From: Reyranella sp. | GTDB taxonomy: Bacteria > Pseudomonadota > Alphaproteobacteria > Reyranellales > Reyranellaceae | NCBI GenBank assembly: GCA_004296815.1 | Contig: SCVT01000502.1 | Location: 1-9,273 of the forward strand | Direction: 5' to 3' | DNA length: 9,273 nt | Part shown: piece by piece, positions 1 through 6,241 of the stretch | Position numbering within the stretch: the stretch's first letter is position 1 | Layout: every line of letters begins with the position of its first letter | Made by a program: the position numbers and the translations under genes | The notes under the pieces: model-generated | The model's database searches: none | The model's input: the letters and a program-made list of their open reading frames with translations, nothing else | What the model was told of the DNA's origin: nothing

Positions 1-259
1 GCCACAGCGACATGCCGAGGCTGCCTTCGAAGACGATTGCACCGACCCAGCGGAAGTACTGGCTCCACATCGGCTGGTCGAGGCCGAGCGCCGCCTCGAG
101 CTGTTCGCGGCTCTTCTTGTCGGCGCCGATGTCGTTGCTCGACAGCATCAGGTCGATCACGTCGCCGGGGATGAGCCGCACGGTGACGAACACGATCAGG
201 CTGGCGAAGATCAGGGTCGGGATCAGCGCCAGCACGCGCCTGATGATGTAGGCCTGCAT
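1..259 (-). CDS. ABC transporter permease, DppB/OppB (dipeptide/oligopeptide) family, N-terminal part
   Basis: This is the first 86 codons of an inner-membrane permease; the rest lies beyond the left edge. The translation starts MQAYIIRRVLALIPTL, giving a first transmembrane helix at about residues 5-27. It is followed by the RLIPGD motif (about 29-34), a polar periplasmic stretch, and LGLDQPMWSQYFRW (about 57-70) leading to GSLGMSLW at the edge. This order is typical of DppB/OppB-type permeases, which import peptides, nickel, opines and other small solutes with a DppC-like partner. The ATG overlaps the TGA of the upstream ligase gene by one base (TGATG), and an AGGAGG lies nine bases upstream, so the start is well supported. 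The substrate cannot be read from this fragment. Coupling to a CoA ligase hints at an organic acid rather than a peptide, which is inference. The family call is secure. Confidence 0.88.
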   Translation of the reverse strand, partial: MQAYIIRRVLALIPTLIFASLIVFVTVRLIPGDVIDLMLSSNDIGADKKSREQLEAALGLDQPMWSQYFRWVGAIVFEGSLGMSLW

Positions 260-2094
260 CAGCCGCTTCCTCCTGCGACGACCGCCGCCGGATCGACCGG
301 ATCGGCGAAGAGCCGCGCCACGTCGGCGGCGCGATGTTCCAGAACCTTGCGGGCATTGATCGACCGCTTGTCGGTCACCTCGCCTGCCGCCGGCGATGGC
401 GGCGCGTCGAGCGGCAACAGGCGCATGACGCGCGTGCTCGATCCGCCGAGCGTGCCCTCGGGCCGGTTGTTGAAGGCAGCCAGCAGCCTCGACAGCGCCG
501 GCCGCCACTGGCCGGGCCCACCGGCTTCGGTACAGGCGGTTGCGTCGAGCCACACCAGCGCGCCGAGCCACGGCCGATCGGGCGCGGCGATCACGAGGTC
601 GCGGACATAGGGCTGCAGCGCGTCAATGAGCTGCGTGCGCAAGGTCGTCGCCCGCACCCAGGTGCCGGACGCCAGCTTGAATTCCTCGGACAGGCGGCCG
701 GCGAACAGGATGCCGGCCTCGGGCCGGCCCTCGTCGACCCAGCGTGCGGCGTCGCCCGTGCGGAAGAAGCCCTCCTCGTCGAAGGCCTCGCGGCTGGCGG
801 CCTCGTTGCGATGGTAGCCCGGCATCACGTTGGGGCCCTTCACGCGCAGCTCGTAGCGATCGCCCGCCGGCACCAGCTTGGCCAGCATGCCGGGCTGCGG
901 CAGGCCGAGCAGGCCGGCACGGTCGACGTTCCAGTAGACCATCAGCCCGGTGCTGGTGGTCTCGGTCATGCCCCAGCCGCAGCCGAACGGCAGGCGCTCG
1001 CCGAGCTGGTCGGTGGCGATGCCCTGCAGGCGGTCGAAGCTCTCCTGCGGCAGCAGCGCGCCGCCGTAGCCCAGGCCCCGCATGTTCTTGAAGAATTTCT
1101 CGCGCAGGTCGGCGTCGCGCTCGAGCGCCTCCAGCAGCAGCGGATAGGCAGCCGGCACCGTGCCGAAGCTCGAGGGCGACAGCTCGCGCAGGTTCTGCAA
1201 CGTCTCCTCGAAGCGGCCGGGGATCGGCCGGCCGCCGTCGATGTAGAGGGAGCCCGCGACGCGGATGATGCTGTTGAGGTTGGCGTTGCCGCCCCAAGTG
1301 TGATGCCAGGGCAACCAGTCGAGCGAAACCGAAATGCGCTGCTCGTCGAGCGGCTCGCCGACGGCACGGATCATCTCGGTGCCGGCAGCGAGATTGCCAT
1401 GGGTGTTGAGCACGCCCTTGGGCAGGCCGGTCGAGCCCGAGGTGAACAGGATCTTGGCCGGCGTATCGGCCTTGATGTGCTGGCGCCGCTCCGCCACCGC
1501 CGCGTCGATCGAGCAGGCCGTCAGCGCCCCGAACGGCAGGCCGCGCTTGCCGTCGACGGTGACGAGGCGCGCGCCCAGGCGCTCCGCGCGATCGAGGGCG
1601 CCCGTGTAGCGGACGGAATCCTGCGCGAAGACGAGCGACGGCTCGACGAGGCCGAGCGCGTGGTCGAGCCGGGCGAAATCACCCGACAGCGAGAAGTTGG
1701 GCGAGATCGGCGCCACCAGGACGCCGGCCCGGAGCGCCCCAAACAGAAGGAGTGCGTTCTCGAGGCTGTTGTCGGACAGGATCGCCACCGGCTGGGAGGC
1801 GGGTCCGAAACCCTGCGCGATCAGCCAAGAGGCGATCGAGCCCGTCTTCGCCCAGGCCTCGGCATAGGAGAGGCGCTGCCAGGCTCGCTCAGGGCCGCGG
1901 CGCTCGGCGAGGAAAGTAGTGTCGGGCCGACGCAGCGCCGCACGTTCCAGCCAGTCGATGGTCAGCGGCAGGTCGGACGGCAGCTTCCGTTCGGCGGAAA
2001 GGATCAGTGCGCCGTCGGCGCGCCGCTCGACGGAGACCGCCGGCTTGGGCCGATTGAGCGTACGCATGGGCGCCACATGGCTCACCCCGTCCAT
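259..2094 (-). CDS. AMP-forming acyl-CoA synthetase, feruloyl-CoA synthase-like
   Basis: This 611-residue ANL-superfamily ligase would activate a carboxylic acid to its CoA thioester through an acyl-adenylate in the cytoplasm. Visible motifs are the phosphate-binding loop FTSGSTGLPKG (217-227), WLPWHHTWGGN (260-270), GWGMTETTS (373-381), FRTGD (444-448), the hinge region GRLSEEFKLASG (466-477) and a C-terminal TDK whose Lys576 is the expected adenylation lysine. The WLPWHHT-GGN segment and the EFKL-SGTWV segment are patterns I associate with feruloyl-CoA synthases, so a hydroxycinnamate or related aromatic acid is the likely substrate; the exact acid is inference. All catalytic motifs are intact and the length is normal. 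The start is uncertain: GGGAGG (2095-2100) directly abuts this ATG, which is too close. It is better spaced (nine bases) for an in-frame GTG at 2085, and an in-frame ATG also exists at 2067. The gene is coupled by TGATG to the following ABC permease. Confidence 0.85.
   Translation of the reverse strand: MDGVSHVAPMRTLNRPKPAVSVERRADGALILSAERKLPSDLPLTIDWLERAALRRPDTTFLAERRGPERAWQRLSYAEAWAKTGSIASWLIAQGFGPASQPVAILSDNSLENALLLFGALRAGVLVAPISPNFSLSGDFARLDHALGLVEPSLVFAQDSVRYTGALDRAERLGARLVTVDGKRGLPFGALTACSIDAAVAERRQHIKADTPAKILFTSGSTGLPKGVLNTHGNLAAGTEMIRAVGEPLDEQRISVSLDWLPWHHTWGGNANLNSIIRVAGSLYIDGGRPIPGRFEETLQNLRELSPSSFGTVPAAYPLLLEALERDADLREKFFKNMRGLGYGGALLPQESFDRLQGIATDQLGERLPFGCGWGMTETTSTGLMVYWNVDRAGLLGLPQPGMLAKLVPAGDRYELRVKGPNVMPGYHRNEAASREAFDEEGFFRTGDAARWVDEGRPEAGILFAGRLSEEFKLASGTWVRATTLRTQLIDALQPYVRDLVIAAPDRPWLGALVWLDATACTEAGGPGQWRPALSRLLAAFNNRPEGTLGGSSTRVMRLLPLDAPPSPAAGEVTDKRSINARKVLEHRAADVARLFADPVDPAAVVAGGSG
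269..274 (-). promoter_or_regulatory. Shine-Dalgarno of the ABC permease, inside the ligase gene
   Basis: AGGAGG on the minus strand, nine bases before the permease ATG at 259, lies within the last codons of the upstream ligase gene. With the TGATG stop/start overlap it supports translational coupling and fixes the permease start. Confidence 0.7.
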
Positions 2095-2100
2095 CCTCCC
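2095..2100 (-). promoter_or_regulatory. Shine-Dalgarno-like GGGAGG before the ligase gene
   Basis: GGGAGG on the minus strand touches the ATG at 2094 with no spacer but lies nine bases upstream of the in-frame GTG at codon 4 (2085). It is the only good ribosome-binding sequence near the start, so the true start may be the GTG, giving 608 residues. Confidence 0.4.
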
Positions 2101-2176
2101 GCAAAAGACGTTCCCCCGGTCGCCCGTTCGAGCAGGCGATCTCGTTGGCCACAGGCTGCAGGCATTGCAGGCGGAC

Positions 2177-2182
2177 TGTCAA
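2177..2182 (-). promoter_or_regulatory. possible -35 element (TTGACA) ahead of the ligase gene
   Basis: A perfect TTGACA on the minus strand lies in the 103-base gap between the SGNH gene and the ligase gene. No convincing -10 hexamer is visible 16-18 bases downstream, so this may be chance. If real, the ligase-permease pair would have its own promoter as well as any read-through from the SGNH gene. The rest of the gap shows no clear terminator or other element. Confidence 0.2.
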
Positions 2183-2197
2183 TTGAAACGGCCGCGA

Positions 2198-3364
2198 TCA
2201 GGGCCGGTCGAGCAGCCTCTTCAGGCCTTCGGCAATCAGCTCGTTGGAGAACGCGTTCGGATGCCCGTCATGCGGGATCAGGAGCCGCGACACGTCAAAG
2301 CGCTCGGTCTGGCTGTCGACGCTCAGCATCGGAGTGCCAAGGTGACGGATCCTTCCGATGATCGAAACCAGCAGGTCATGGGACTGCTTGGAACCGTAGG
2401 GGCGTTGCGTCCTCTCATCGGGCCAGGAGTAGACGATGACCAGCGGCACGCCGAACGTCTCGCGGGCCAGCACCTGCAGCCGGGCGATGAGCGCCACGAA
2501 CAGCTCGACCTGCTCGTCCTGCCGCTGCTTCTGGCCAATGGCGTCGACGAACGCGAACTCCTCGCCGAGCAGATACCTGATGCCGGCCAGCGGATCGCGC
2601 CAGCGATGCTCGTTGAAGGTGCCGGTGAACCGGAGCTTGCCGTTCTCCAGCACGTAGCGCGGCGAGGAGCCGAGCCAGGCGCCGTCGCCGGTGACCCGCG
2701 CCAGGTGGGCCGGGATGATCCAGGTCACCACCGCCTTGACCTTCGTGTCCTTGTAGCGATCGACCAGTCCCGCCTCGAAGGCACGCACGAGATGGTTCGG
2801 CCCATAGCCCGGCACGCCGAGATTGGCGGTGTGAAGACGCTGTCCGTTCAGCTTGGCGAATTGCGAGGCCAGCGTCTCGCCGTCCGCAAGGCCCTGCCCG
2901 AAGATGAAGGAGTCGCCCATGAACAGATAGGTGTCGGCGCCGGCCGGCGCGGCCGGTGTCACGCGTGCGGCCGCCGTGTCGAAATTGTAGGTCTGGCGAT
3001 AGACCAGCGTGTCGTCGAAAGTCGCCGTCGCCAGAACCTTGGTGTCGGGCTGCGGCCGGAAGCCCAGGATGGGATCGGCCGGCGGCCACCATTTGGGGTC
3101 GGTCGTGTAGACCAGCCCGGCATTCTTCGCCGACGGCGACAGCAGCCCGGCCACGAGATCGAGCATCACGAGGCTGAGCGAGAGGGCCGCGGCGAGCAGC
3201 GAACCGGTCCGCCAGCGATTGCCGCGGAACAGCACCACGCCTGCAATACCCAGCACCGACGCGGCGGTCACGGCCCACAGCCCCGATTTCAGGACAACGC
3301 CGATGAGGACGACCGCGAGGAGGAACACACCCGCGAGGGCGAAATTGCGAAGCTTGCCGGCCAT
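2198..3364 (-). CDS. membrane-anchored SGNH/GDSL hydrolase-like protein
   Basis: This 388-residue protein has an N-terminal membrane region with hydrophobic stretches at about residues 7-25, 29-46 and 54-75, then a soluble domain. That domain carries a GDS block, YLFMGDSFIFGQGL (146-159, candidate nucleophile Ser152), NLGVPGYGPNH (181-191) resembling block II, and a C-terminal HDGHPNAFSNELI segment (365-377) with Asp366 and His368 as candidate acid and base. This layout matches SGNH-fold esterases and acetyl- or acyl-hydrolases. The usual block III GxND motif is not evident; VTWIIPAHLARV (213-224) occupies the region where it would be expected. The soluble domain is probably periplasmic, which is inference. 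Substrate unknown; a deacetylase or esterase acting on a glycan or lipid is possible. It is divergent from the CoA-transferase across 57 bases and upstream of the ligase on the same strand. The start has only a weak CAGG upstream, but the hydrophobic N-terminus fits. Confidence 0.72.
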   Translation of the reverse strand: MAGKLRNFALAGVFLLAVVLIGVVLKSGLWAVTAASVLGIAGVVLFRGNRWRTGSLLAAALSLSLVMLDLVAGLLSPSAKNAGLVYTTDPKWWPPADPILGFRPQPDTKVLATATFDDTLVYRQTYNFDTAAARVTPAAPAGADTYLFMGDSFIFGQGLADGETLASQFAKLNGQRLHTANLGVPGYGPNHLVRAFEAGLVDRYKDTKVKAVVTWIIPAHLARVTGDGAWLGSSPRYVLENGKLRFTGTFNEHRWRDPLAGIRYLLGEEFAFVDAIGQKQRQDEQVELFVALIARLQVLARETFGVPLVIVYSWPDERTQRPYGSKQSHDLLVSIIGRIRHLGTPMLSVDSQTERFDVSRLLIPHDGHPNAFSNELIAEGLKRLLDRP

Positions 3365-3391
3365 TGACCTGAAGGCGTCCCCCCGTAGGCT
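3364..3391 (+). promoter_or_regulatory. candidate promoter for the CoA-transferase gene
   Basis: In the 57-base divergent spacer, TTGACC (3364-3369) is followed after 16 bases by TAGGCT (3386-3391), a weak sigma-70-like pair giving a predicted leader of about 24 bases. The call rests on motif resemblance only; a promoter for the divergent SGNH gene must also lie nearby but none stands out. Confidence 0.25.
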
Positions 3392-3421
3392 GGGGTGTAG
3401 GCGTTTGAAGGGAAAAACTCA

Positions 3422-4633
3422 ATGAGCGGTCCGTTGCCGCTGCAGGGACTGCGTGTCCTCGATCTTGCCAGTTTCATCGCGGGGCCGGTCGCCACCACGG
3501 TGATGGGCGACTACGGCGCCGAGGTCATCAAGATCGAGCCGCCAGGCGACGGCGACCCGCAGCGCAAGCTCGGCCAGGCCCACTCGGTGCCGCAGCATCC
3601 GGTCAACTACTGCTGGCACATGACCAACCGCAACAAGCGCTCGGTCGTGCTCGACCTCAAGAACGCCGACGGCCGCGCCGCCTTCGACCGCCTGCTGGCC
3701 ACCGCCGACGTCATGGTCGTGAACTTTCCACTCAAGGTCCGCGAACGCCTCAGGATGCGCTACGAGGACGTGAAGCACATCAACCCGAAGCTGATCTACG
3801 CCTCGATGACCGGCTACGGCGAGCAGGGGCCCGACGCCGACCAGCCGGGCTTCGATTCGACCGCATTCTTCGCCCGCTCCGGCCTGCTCGACGGTCTCAC
3901 CTACGAAGGCGGCCCGCCGGCTTTCTCGCTGCCGGCTCAGGGCGACCAGATGACCGGCATGAACCTGTTTGCCGCCATCGCCATGGCCTTGCTCCACCGG
4001 GAACGCACGGGCGAGGGCAGCGAGGTCGGCACCTCGTTGCACGCGAGCGGGCTCTGGTCCAACGCCATCCTGGCGCAGGGCGCGCTGCTCGGCGCCTACG
4101 TCTCTCCGCGGCCGCCGCGGACCAAGCCCCGGAGCGCGCTCGCCAACCAGTACCGCACCTCCGATGGCCGCTGGATCCAGCTCACCATCGTGCGGGAGGA
4201 CAAGCTCTGGCCTGAGCTCTGCCAGGCGATCGAGCGCACCGACCTGCTGGACGATCCGCGCTTCGAGACCACCGACAAGCGCCGTGCGCACGCCACTGAC
4301 CTCGCCGCCCTCCTCGATCCGGTGTTTGCCGGTCGCCCCTGGCTCGAATGGCGCGAGCGGCTGCGCCGCCACGAGATCACCTTCGGTCTGCTGGGCATCC
4401 TGAAGGATGTGCCCGACGACGAGCAGGCGGTGGCGAACGGTGCGGTCGTCGCGAGCGGCCAAGCCGACATGCCGCGCACCATCTCCGCGCCCATCCGCAT
4501 GTCCTTCGCGCCCGAGCCGGTGACGCCAGGCCCCGGCCCCGATCACGGCGCCCACACCGCCGAGGTGTTGGCCGAGCTGGGCTACAGCACTGCCGAGATC
4601 GACAGGTTGCGGGGCAGCGGCGCGATCGTTTAG
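3422..4633 (+). CDS. CaiB/BaiF family (class III) CoA-transferase
   Basis: This 403-residue protein belongs to the class III CoA-transferases, which move CoA between carboxylic acids through an aspartyl-CoA thioester intermediate in the cytoplasm as interlocked dimers. Family features are GLRVLDLASFIAGPVAT (9-25), GAEVIKIEPPGDGDP (32-46), NRNKRSVVLDLK (69-80), YASMTGYGEQGP (126-137) and QPGFD (141-145), where Asp145 aligns by pattern with the catalytic aspartate of formyl-CoA transferase. ERTGEGSEVGTSLHAS (191-206) is the usual motif introducing the central helices. Length is normal and no key element is missing. AGGGA at 3409-3413 lies eight bases before the ATG and fixes the start. It is followed after 12 bases by a GNAT gene and lies divergent to the SGNH and ligase genes. 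The family is substrate-diverse, so the acids used cannot be named; the nearby acyl-CoA ligase makes a role in degrading an organic acid plausible. Confidence 0.9.
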   Translation: MSGPLPLQGLRVLDLASFIAGPVATTVMGDYGAEVIKIEPPGDGDPQRKLGQAHSVPQHPVNYCWHMTNRNKRSVVLDLKNADGRAAFDRLLATADVMVVNFPLKVRERLRMRYEDVKHINPKLIYASMTGYGEQGPDADQPGFDSTAFFARSGLLDGLTYEGGPPAFSLPAQGDQMTGMNLFAAIAMALLHRERTGEGSEVGTSLHASGLWSNAILAQGALLGAYVSPRPPRTKPRSALANQYRTSDGRWIQLTIVREDKLWPELCQAIERTDLLDDPRFETTDKRRAHATDLAALLDPVFAGRPWLEWRERLRRHEITFGLLGILKDVPDDEQAVANGAVVASGQADMPRTISAPIRMSFAPEPVTPGPGPDHGAHTAEVLAELGYSTAEIDRLRGSGAIV

Positions 4634-4645
4634 GCGGCTCGGCGC

Positions 4646-5143
4646 ATGGACACGTTCGTGACCCATCGATTGAACGCCACGCGCCTCGCGCCCGAAGATC
4701 TCCCCGATCTGGTGGACCTCCATCTCGATCCCGAGGTGTCGCGCTTTTTGGGCGGCGTCAGGACGCCCGAGGAGACGGCGGCCTATCTGGAGAGCGGCCT
4801 GCGTCACTGGGCCGATCACGGCATCGGCTTGTGGGCGCTCAGGGCACACGACGGCACGTTCATGGGGCGCGCCGCACTGCGTTACGTCGATCTCGAAAGC
4901 GTTCCGGAACTGGAAGTAGCCTACACTTTCGTGCGCAGGGCGTGGGGACAGGGCTTCGCCACCGAGGTCACACGGGCGTTGGTCGAGATCTGGCGGACGC
5001 GATGCGCCGAGCCGAGCCTCGTCGGCATCGTCGTGAAGGGCAACGCGCCGTCCGAACGGGTTCTCCTGAAGGCCGGCTTCGCCTACGAACGCGACGCCTT
5101 CTTTCACAACGAGACGTGCGGAGTCTTCCGGCTCGCCCGCTGA
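4646..5143 (+). CDS. GNAT family N-acetyltransferase, RimJ/RimL type
   Basis: This 165-residue single-domain acetyltransferase would transfer an acetyl group from acetyl-CoA to an amine on a protein, antibiotic or metabolite. The N-terminal THRLNATRLAPEDLPDL (6-22) is the usual opening of the RimJ/RimL subgroup. The acetyl-CoA binding motif A is seen as RRAWGQGFATE (97-107), with the Q-x-x-G-x-G/A pattern in its GQGFA form. NAPSERVLLKAGF (133-145) is the typical motif B region. The length is complete for the subgroup. It starts 12 bases after the CoA-transferase stop and probably shares its transcript, although no strong Shine-Dalgarno is visible. Its stop is five bases from the stop of the convergent serine acetyltransferase gene. 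The substrate is not predictable from sequence alone. Confidence 0.85.
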   Translation: MDTFVTHRLNATRLAPEDLPDLVDLHLDPEVSRFLGGVRTPEETAAYLESGLRHWADHGIGLWALRAHDGTFMGRAALRYVDLESVPELEVAYTFVRRAWGQGFATEVTRALVEIWRTRCAEPSLVGIVVKGNAPSERVLLKAGFAYERDAFFHNETCGVFRLAR

Positions 5144-5148
5144 ACGCC

Positions 5149-6099
5149 TCAGCCCTGGCGGTCGAGGCGCTCGTCGTTGCGCAGCTGGGCCTGCGTGACG
5201 TTGCTACCGGGCGGCACGCTGTGCGTCAGCCACACACTGCCACCGATGGTCGAGCCGCGTCCGATGGTGATGCGGCCGAGCACGGTGGCGCCGGCATAGA
5301 TGACGACATCGTCCTCGACGATGGGATGGCGCGGCCGGCCCTTGATCAGCGCGCCGCTCTCGTCGGCGGGAAAGCTGCGCGCGCCCAGGGTGACGGCCTG
5401 ATAGAGGCGCACCCTCTCGCCGATGATCCCCGTCTCGCCGATCACGACGCCTGTGCCGTGGTCGATGAAGAAGCTGCCGCCGATCTCGGCGCCGGGATGG
5501 ATGTCGATGCCGGTGAGCGAGTGCGCGATCTCCGAGATCTGCCGCGCGAGGAAGCGCGCGCCGAGGCGATGCAGCGCATGGGCGAGCCGGTGGTGGATGA
5601 TGGCCGACATGCCGGGGTAGACGAGCAGCACCTCGGGCAGCCCGGTGGCTGCGGGATCGCCCGCGTAGGCGGCCTTCAGGTCGCTCACCAGCAGACCGCG
5701 GATCGCAGGCAGCTCTGACGCAAAGCGGCGCACGATCTCAAGGGCCTGGCGCGCGACCTGCTCGTCCGACGGAATTTCGACGCCGGCGAACGGCAGGGTG
5801 CGTCGCAGATGATCGCCGAGTGCGGCCAACGCGCCGCCGAGGACCTGGCCGACATAGTCGTCGATCGCCTTCGGCGTCGCGCCGGCGCTGCCGGCGAGAT
5901 CGGGTCGGCCGAAATGGGCCGGGAAGAGCGCGCGCGTGAGCTGCCCCAGCGTCTCGACGATCTCCTCGCGCGAGGGCGGCGGCCGCACGGGCCCGCGGTA
6001 GCGCACATTGTGCAGCTCCTCACGCGAGCGGCGCAGGCCCGCGACGACGGCGCCGATCTCGGCGTCCGGCAGATCAAAGGTGGACGTGACGGTATCCAT
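5149..6099 (-). CDS. serine O-acetyltransferase (EpsC/CysE type)
   Basis: The enzyme acetylates L-serine with acetyl-CoA to O-acetylserine, the acceptor used by cysteine synthase. It has 316 residues from the ATG at 6099: a helical N-terminal domain (about 1-190) and a left-handed beta-helix of hexapeptide repeats (about 195-285). TGIDIHPGAEIGGSF (196-210) and FIDHGTGVVIGET (211-223) carry Asp199 and His214, matching the catalytic Asp-His pair of CysE. LYQAVTLGA (232-240) and IVEDDVVIYAGATVLG (260-275) follow. The start is chosen because GAGGGA lies three bases upstream of this ATG, whereas the longer reading (GTG at 6114) has no comparable site. The C-terminus ends in ERLDRQG without the terminal isoleucine that docks CysE onto cysteine synthase. 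It lies 142 bases downstream of the cysNC stop on the same strand, so it belongs functionally to the sulfur cluster, with read-through or its own promoter possible. Confidence 0.92.
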   Translation of the reverse strand: MDTVTSTFDLPDAEIGAVVAGLRRSREELHNVRYRGPVRPPPSREEIVETLGQLTRALFPAHFGRPDLAGSAGATPKAIDDYVGQVLGGALAALGDHLRRTLPFAGVEIPSDEQVARQALEIVRRFASELPAIRGLLVSDLKAAYAGDPAATGLPEVLLVYPGMSAIIHHRLAHALHRLGARFLARQISEIAHSLTGIDIHPGAEIGGSFFIDHGTGVVIGETGIIGERVRLYQAVTLGARSFPADESGALIKGRPRHPIVEDDVVIYAGATVLGRITIGRGSTIGGSVWLTHSVPPGSNVTQAQLRNDERLDRQG

Positions 6100-6102
6100 G
6101 GG

Positions 6103-6108
6103 TCCCTC
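6103..6108 (-). promoter_or_regulatory. Shine-Dalgarno deciding the serine acetyltransferase start
   Basis: GAGGGA on the minus strand lies three bases (GAGG core: five bases) upstream of the ATG at 6099 and downstream of the alternative GTG at 6114, favouring the ATG. Confidence 0.65.
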
Positions 6109-6113
6109 ATGCA

Positions 6114-6197
6114 CGCGATTCGGCCGCGCGGCGCCAAGATGCCGCCAGCCCCGTGCGCTGGGTAGCCGAAGGACGAAGCATAATTTGGCGAATCGCG
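6114..6197. repeat. 9-bp inverted repeat in the gap between cysNC and the serine acetyltransferase gene
   Basis: CGCGATTCG (6114-6122) and its exact reverse complement CGAATCGCG (6189-6197) flank 66 bases in the 142-base gap. The arms could be half-sites for a regulator or the ends of a long-looped transcript structure, but 9-bp repeats can occur by chance in GC-rich DNA. Between cysNC and the second arm the minus strand also holds a possible hairpin, GGCGGAG with CTCCGTC around 6206-6228 (one G-T pair), without a T-tract, so it is not a convincing terminator. An AT-richer AAATTATGCT (about 6177-6186, minus strand) could hold a -10 element for the downstream gene, but I see no matching -35. 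Confidence 0.3.
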
Positions 6198-6241
6198 GGG
6201 CCGACGGAGAAGTCCTTGCTCCGCCGAGCGGTCGTAAGGGT

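Noticed and set aside
12..251. Plus-strand 79-codon open frame at the left edge
   Set aside because: It lies opposite the DppB-type permease N-terminus, which has a good start, a Shine-Dalgarno and the RLIPGD motif.
334..2361. Very long plus-strand open frame (675 codons) opposite the ligase gene
   Set aside because: It is antisense to a gene with intact ANL motifs, its translation is Arg/Ala/Gly/Gln-rich with no recognisable domain, and such frames are expected opposite GC-rich genes.
1919..3367. Plus-strand open frame of 482 codons opposite the SGNH gene
   Set aside because: It is a low-complexity mirror frame of a gene with clear membrane segments and SGNH motifs, spans an intergenic gap, and shows no domain.
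3380..3396. CCCC/GGGG hairpin with a seven-base loop in the divergent spacer
   Set aside because: The four-base stem is too short and overlaps the candidate promoter; it has no T-tract and no clear operator symmetry.
3419..5107. Minus-strand open frame of 562 codons opposite the CoA-transferase and GNAT genes
   Set aside because: It spans two recognised genes on the other strand and has no family motif; it is a GC-driven shadow.
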